The notes under the pieces: generated by a model
What the model was told of the DNA's origin: nothing
Seen by the model: only the letters and a program-made list of their open reading frames with translations
The model's database searches: none
Made by a program: the position numbers and the translations under genes
Part shown: in pieces, positions 59,659 to 64,000 of the stretch
How the letters are laid out: the number at the start of each line of letters is the position of its first letter
Position numbering within the stretch: position 1 is the stretch's first letter
Source: Lepidodermella squamata
Taxonomy: Eukaryota; Gastrotricha
Assembly (NCBI GenBank): GCA_047495785.1
Contig: JBLDXI010000007.1
Span: 1,736,001 to 1,800,000 of the forward strand
Direction: 5' to 3'
Length of the DNA stretch: 64,000 bases

Positions 59659-62600
59659 TTGCTGGGAATGAAGAAGATATGTCTCAGACTTTTGATGAGT
59701 GCATTTCAAATGCTTCAAATGCGAAGATTTCAGCGGCTTCCTGGTGCGAACAACTCGAAGTTTCCTGTTGTAGTACACCTTCGCGTCAGATGATACACGC
59801 CCCATTGAAAAAACAGCGATTCGCCTACAGTCATGTACCTTTACAAGTTCCTGTGGCTCGTCACGCTTTGTCGCAGCGGTTGTATTTATATTCTCTGAAA
59901 GGAATGTTCCGAAGTAACGAGCGACACGCCTTGTCTGGGTTTTGGAAATTTTGATCACGAGGAACCGATTTTTCTCACAAACATATCTTATTGGTATGCG
60001 AAATTTCGAAAATTATCCTATCAAAACCTTTCCAGCTTTCATTATCTGATGATCCTCATGAATTATGTAGTCATTATAAAATCTACTGAACGTTTGCGTA
60101 GCAATACTACGGCTAAATTTAGATACTTATGATCGAAGTTGAAGTGAACTATTTTTAGTTGCCTATTGATCCCTCAGTTCCAGTCGTAAAAAGGTAGACT
60201 ATGGCTAGATCTAAATTTCCGACTGTAAAATTTACCACTACACAGATGGTAAAAATGTTAAAATTAGGAGCTGCGCATGATCCAGTCTATTAGATAATAC
60301 CTAATAGGTCATGAAATTAGCCATTTTGGACGGATGTTTTGCATTTAGACCTACGCACGATCAATTTAGCTCTAGATTATCTGCTGATTTCCGTCTGGGG
60401 TTCAGTATCTTGTGACAAACATTACGCCCTGTCCATGCGCGTCGGTGATCCTCTTCGTTTTAGCCACAACAGTTCAGGAACAACTGGATCGCAATGGCCT
60501 GTAACTATGCTTAACGTCAACTGTCTGCAACTCCGTCTAATTTTAGCACGAAGCCGCTCGAGGCAATCACTGCGCATAATAAAAACAAATGTGTTTTCAG
60601 TTTTCCAGTGTTCAAGTCGTTTGCAAGTCGTGTATTTAGTCTGTAGCTGGCACACATTGAGCTAGTAATGTCCGCTGAAATAATCTGCTGAATTTGCTAA
60701 TCTGTCACCAACGCTCGTCAATTTTCCTGTGAATCCCAGTCCGTAATCCAGGCATCATCCTGTTCCGTCAAGATGGACAACTGATCCTGCCATTTCTTGA
60801 AGTTCAGATATCTTGCAAAATAATCAGTGCAAAGCCATTTTTATGAGAACTGCATAGAATAAGCATCATACGAGGATAACAGACACTTTTCAGAACAGAG
60901 AAACGTCACAGACACGAGTTTCTGAAAGACTGTCTGCTGCTCTCGAGTGTACTGTACTGTATTCAAATGTGTCGTCGAGGGCTTTGTGCGAAAAAAGCAT
61001 CCAAAATAATCTTGGGCCCGTCACTTATGTTAGATTCAGGATTTCTTCGTTTCCGCAATGTTAGAGCTATTTTAGCCTCACATACTGTCAAGTGATGCGG
61101 CAACCGAGTACAGCTGCCTTTTCCCCGACCTATCGAAACACTTGCTAAGAACCTACGAGCGTCTGCGTTTTCTATTCCTGAGACGTTTTCGTTAGCGTCG
61201 TTGAATAACTCAGGTTATTTGCTTCTTCATGTCAGTTTCATTGTAAAAGGTGACGAGACTGAAAGCCACTCGTATGTTTTATTATTAATTACGAACAACG
61301 AATTCAGGCGCACACAGTTATCCTTAGTAGGCTTGTATCCGACGCCCTAGGACGTTCATCTTTTCCTTCAAATTTGTTGACGTGATGTTGACTAATTGTG
61401 ATGTGGACGATATTAGGGAATAAGGCATCGCGTGGTAGGTTGTTCCATTAATTGACGATCTCCTGCACTCTACGAAAGGTGCCGCGTCGACCATGTTCTT
61501 CGACGGTTTTGCGAGCTGTAATCGCTGCCCTCGTGCTTGTTCGCGGCTTCGAAGTTTTCGAGTGGACTTGTTTCGTCCCCGGAATTGTATCACCTCTTCA
61601 TTTCACGTTGTGTGTTGCTTTTTTTTAATATATTATTTTCGAAAACACCGGACAGCACGTAATTTCTGTGCTTGGAAATAGTGACTGTCATCTACCTTTA
61701 AACTTATAGCACGGCGATGTCGTGAAAAACCTCTATCGCCTATGTAAGGCGCAATAAATATCTCGGGTTTCTACCAACTGTCCCAGCATTGACTTTCCGG
61801 CTTGGTCTATTTCGGAATTCTCTTAGAACTGAAAAATCTGCCAGAATGATCTAGGATCATCTATCAAGTCAGGTGCATGGATATTTCCATAGAGAATGGA
61901 GTGACTCCGTTCTCCGTTCTCTATGGATATTTCTTTCAAAGAGCAGCAATAGCTCATGTTACTGAAGACCTACACATCACCTACGAGCCATTAGCGTTAT
62001 TAATTATGGTTATCATATAAAATAATCACGTTGGGACTGGGCACTATGAAATTAAAAAACATTACCATGGCTGATTAATCTTATATGCTAATTTGCTGTC
62101 TTTCGTCTTAAATTTTATCGAGTAAGAAAATTAATCATCCAAATTTGCCAATCTGTAACAAGATATCGATTCTACATTTCACCAAAATATTTGCGCCAGG
62201 CATAACCCTGTTTTGAGCTATTTTTGCCGTTTCCTCCACTGTGAAGTTGGCACATTTCGCGAATAAGTCACTACAGAGACCTTGAGGGAAGCGTCATTCT
62301 TCATTCTAGAAAAACCGACTCTTGGACGAAGTGTCTGTGGCTCTTGAATTTCGTATGAAGCTTAACTTAATTTCGATAATTTGTTGATGGCTTGCAGTAT
62401 AACTCATTCGAAGTAGTCAGCGTGCGACCCGTCATCTATTTCAATTGATATTTAGGCTTATTTCTTATTTCCGCAATGTTCAAACTCTGTTTACCTCATT
62501 TCCTCATAAGTGATGCGGAAATAAATGTTGCGTCTGCCCTGAGTCCCTAGTCCGTTTTCTTTAGCTTTTAGAGCAGTGATAAACTTTTCCCACTCAAGAC

Positions 62601-63031
62601 AAATTCCTATCGAGCATTCCCGTTTGATTGCGATTGTCGCAAACAAACGAGAACTTCAGCCAAAGAATTACCTATACAATAACAGGTCTCTCAAATTTGA
62701 AGTGCAAGCTGTAAGTGCTCACTACCTTCCCTGTGACTTGGAAATTTGGGATGACTAAACAAGTTGCTTCTTCAATTTCTTGTTAGCCACAGCTATCAAG
62801 GTTAATCACATTGTCAACTCTGCGGAGGGACTCAGGTTAATCCATTTCGTATCAATTTCAATTAATCCTTTCAAGTAAAGTCGGCATCACATTTTCAGGG
62901 TTGAACTGATCCTACACAGAACATCTTTCATGATTAGCATATGCTTCTGAAGAGCAACTTTATTTATTACTTTGATAGAAATTATTATTAGCATCTTCAC
63001 AGTCGAGGACGAATCGCGTTCAGATATTGCC
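59659..63031. other. Divergent region between GBR-3 and GBR-4
   Basis: 3.4 kb between two receptor genes transcribed apart. Two stretches (about 60690-61120 and 62140-62540) show scattered similarity in the same order (CCAGGCAT..CCTGTT, TTTCCGCAATGTT, AAGTGATGCGG), so they look like diverged copies of each other. A short inverted repeat with a 14/15-bp stem lies at about 61889-61928. No open frame with a recognisable domain. Confidence 0.45.
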
Positions 63032-64000
63032 ATGCATATTAACAGCCTTTTGGCGACCTTTTTGTTTCTCAAAAACGTCATTGCTGATAATCGGGAATTA
63101 ACAATTCTTGCGTTGATTCCATTCACAGGTTTGTGATTTCCATAAATGCCGAAAGTTGTTTTTCATTTCTTTCATCAGGTAACGATCCGAAAGATGGAAA
63201 GCTTTGCCGAGCTGGGATGGAGATAGCAATTGAGGCTGCGAACAAATCGCCCAATATACTGCCCGGTTACCGTTTATCCGCTTCATTCAAAGATGAAGGG
63301 TCCAATTCAATGCAAGCTGTGAGGCACACAGTTGAATTCATCCGATCTACTCCTTCAGCTGCACCCATTGTCGTTGGCCCTTACTTCACCCCTGGCTGCA
63401 AAGCTCTAGCAAGTTCCAGCCATCATCTCAATATGACCCAGCTTGGCGTTGGCTGCGGTGCGACCTTATTCACAAATAACCGCAAGAGCTACCCTAATCT
63501 GTACCGCCACAGAGCCTCGGCAGAACTCGATATTCCATCTCGTCTAAGTTTCATTCGCACCATTGGGAAATGGAGTAGGATCGCAATTATAACAAGTGCT
63601 GAAAATGTTTTCGACTACACGACAGCTTCTTTGTTCTCCCAGGCAGCTAGCTCAGCAGGTATCGAAGTCGCTTGGTTCAATACAGTTTCAACGGTAACAG
63701 ACGACGCGGTGGAGTCTTTGAAGCAAAGCGAGGCTCGTATTGTGATGATAGACGTCGGTAGTAGGGCTGCTTTTGTGTTCAGTGTGGTTTGCCAGGCGTA
63801 CAAGTTTGGAATAACGGGATCGAGATACATTTTCATGGCTGCTACGCAGGCTTTCGCAGATCCGAACTCATCAGTATTACCATGCTCTAGAAACATTGTA
63901 ATCGAGCAATTTCGATTTGTTTATTGGATTGGAGTTGCAACAGCTGCTCCCACAGATTTCGGCAGAACTAGCCTAGGCTACGATCGGAATAGTTTTGAGA
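63032..64000 (+). CDS. GABA-B-like class C receptor GBR-4 (partial, runs off right edge)
   Basis: Exon 1 63032-63128 codes for a signal peptide and first strand (MHINSLLATFLFLKNVIADN). A 50-bp intron 63129-63178 (GTTTGT...ATCAG, phase 1) follows, then exon 2 from 63179 to the window end. Exon 2 continues GNDPKDGKLCRAGMEIAIEA and the Venus-flytrap domain (IVVGPYFTPGCKALASS, YPNLYRHRASAEL, GYDRNSFE). Similarity to GBR-1 and GBR-3 is high throughout. The transmembrane half lies beyond the window. No stop in the 969 bp seen. Confidence 0.88.

Noticed and set aside
59659-59958. N-terminal extension of GBR-3 by 100 residues
   Set aside because: The extension is basic, has no paralogue match and would bury the signal peptide starting at 59658.
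61889-61928. Hairpin with 14/15-bp stem as a small RNA gene
   Set aside because: A perfect-looking short inverted repeat alone, without conservation or copies, is not enough to call an RNA.

Overview
This is a gene-dense stretch of an animal nuclear genome. Introns have GT..AG borders and are nearly all 48-70 bp long. The proteins are metazoan families: UDP-glucuronosyltransferases, sigma-type glutathione S-transferases, PAN/C-type-lectin/kringle secreted proteins and GABA-B-like class C receptors. The phylum cannot be settled from sequence alone. A small-genome invertebrate fits; a tardigrade is my weak first guess, and rotifers or sponges are not excluded. Exon borders below were read by hand from splice signals and frame continuity, so expect occasional errors of a base or two.

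Layout. (1) 1-6005: three UGT genes, all on the minus strand. The first runs off the left edge, the second carries a single nonsense codon, the third is intact. (2) 6970-14932: an 8-kb DNA transposon with terminal inverted repeats. It has an apparently intact six-exon transposase of the animal CMC/EnSpm type, an acidic repeat protein on the same strand, and two small plus-strand genes (one Cys/His-rich, one coiled coil). (3) 15.7-57 kb: eighteen GST genes, every one on the minus strand, in about six exon-structure subfamilies. (4) Within this array, two copies of a 5.7-kb tandem segmental duplication (about 27.63-33.31 and 33.32-39.07 kb). Each carries one intronless GST and one large secreted PAN/C-type-lectin/kringle gene. 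The second copy of that gene contains a further perfect 966-bp in-frame duplication. (5) 45.6-64 kb: four GABA-B-like receptor genes interspersed with the last GSTs; the fourth runs off the right edge. Four short inverted-repeat elements (MITE-like) lie in the gaps.

Functionally the window looks like a detoxification island. UGTs conjugate sugars and GSTs conjugate glutathione to lipophilic compounds, and both families have grown by tandem duplication. Most GST genes have a TATA-like box 45-90 bp before the ATG and a recurring GTCGGTCAAAA-type motif 100-350 bp upstream, which may be a shared regulatory element. The receptors and lectin-like proteins have no evident biochemical link to the GSTs and appear to be co-located expanding families.

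The most interesting items are the apparently complete transposon with its four-gene cargo and subterminal repeats, the shared upstream motif of the GST array, the unusual PAN/lectin/kringle proteins with an in-frame duplication, and several GSTs with altered active sites or a possible lipid anchor.
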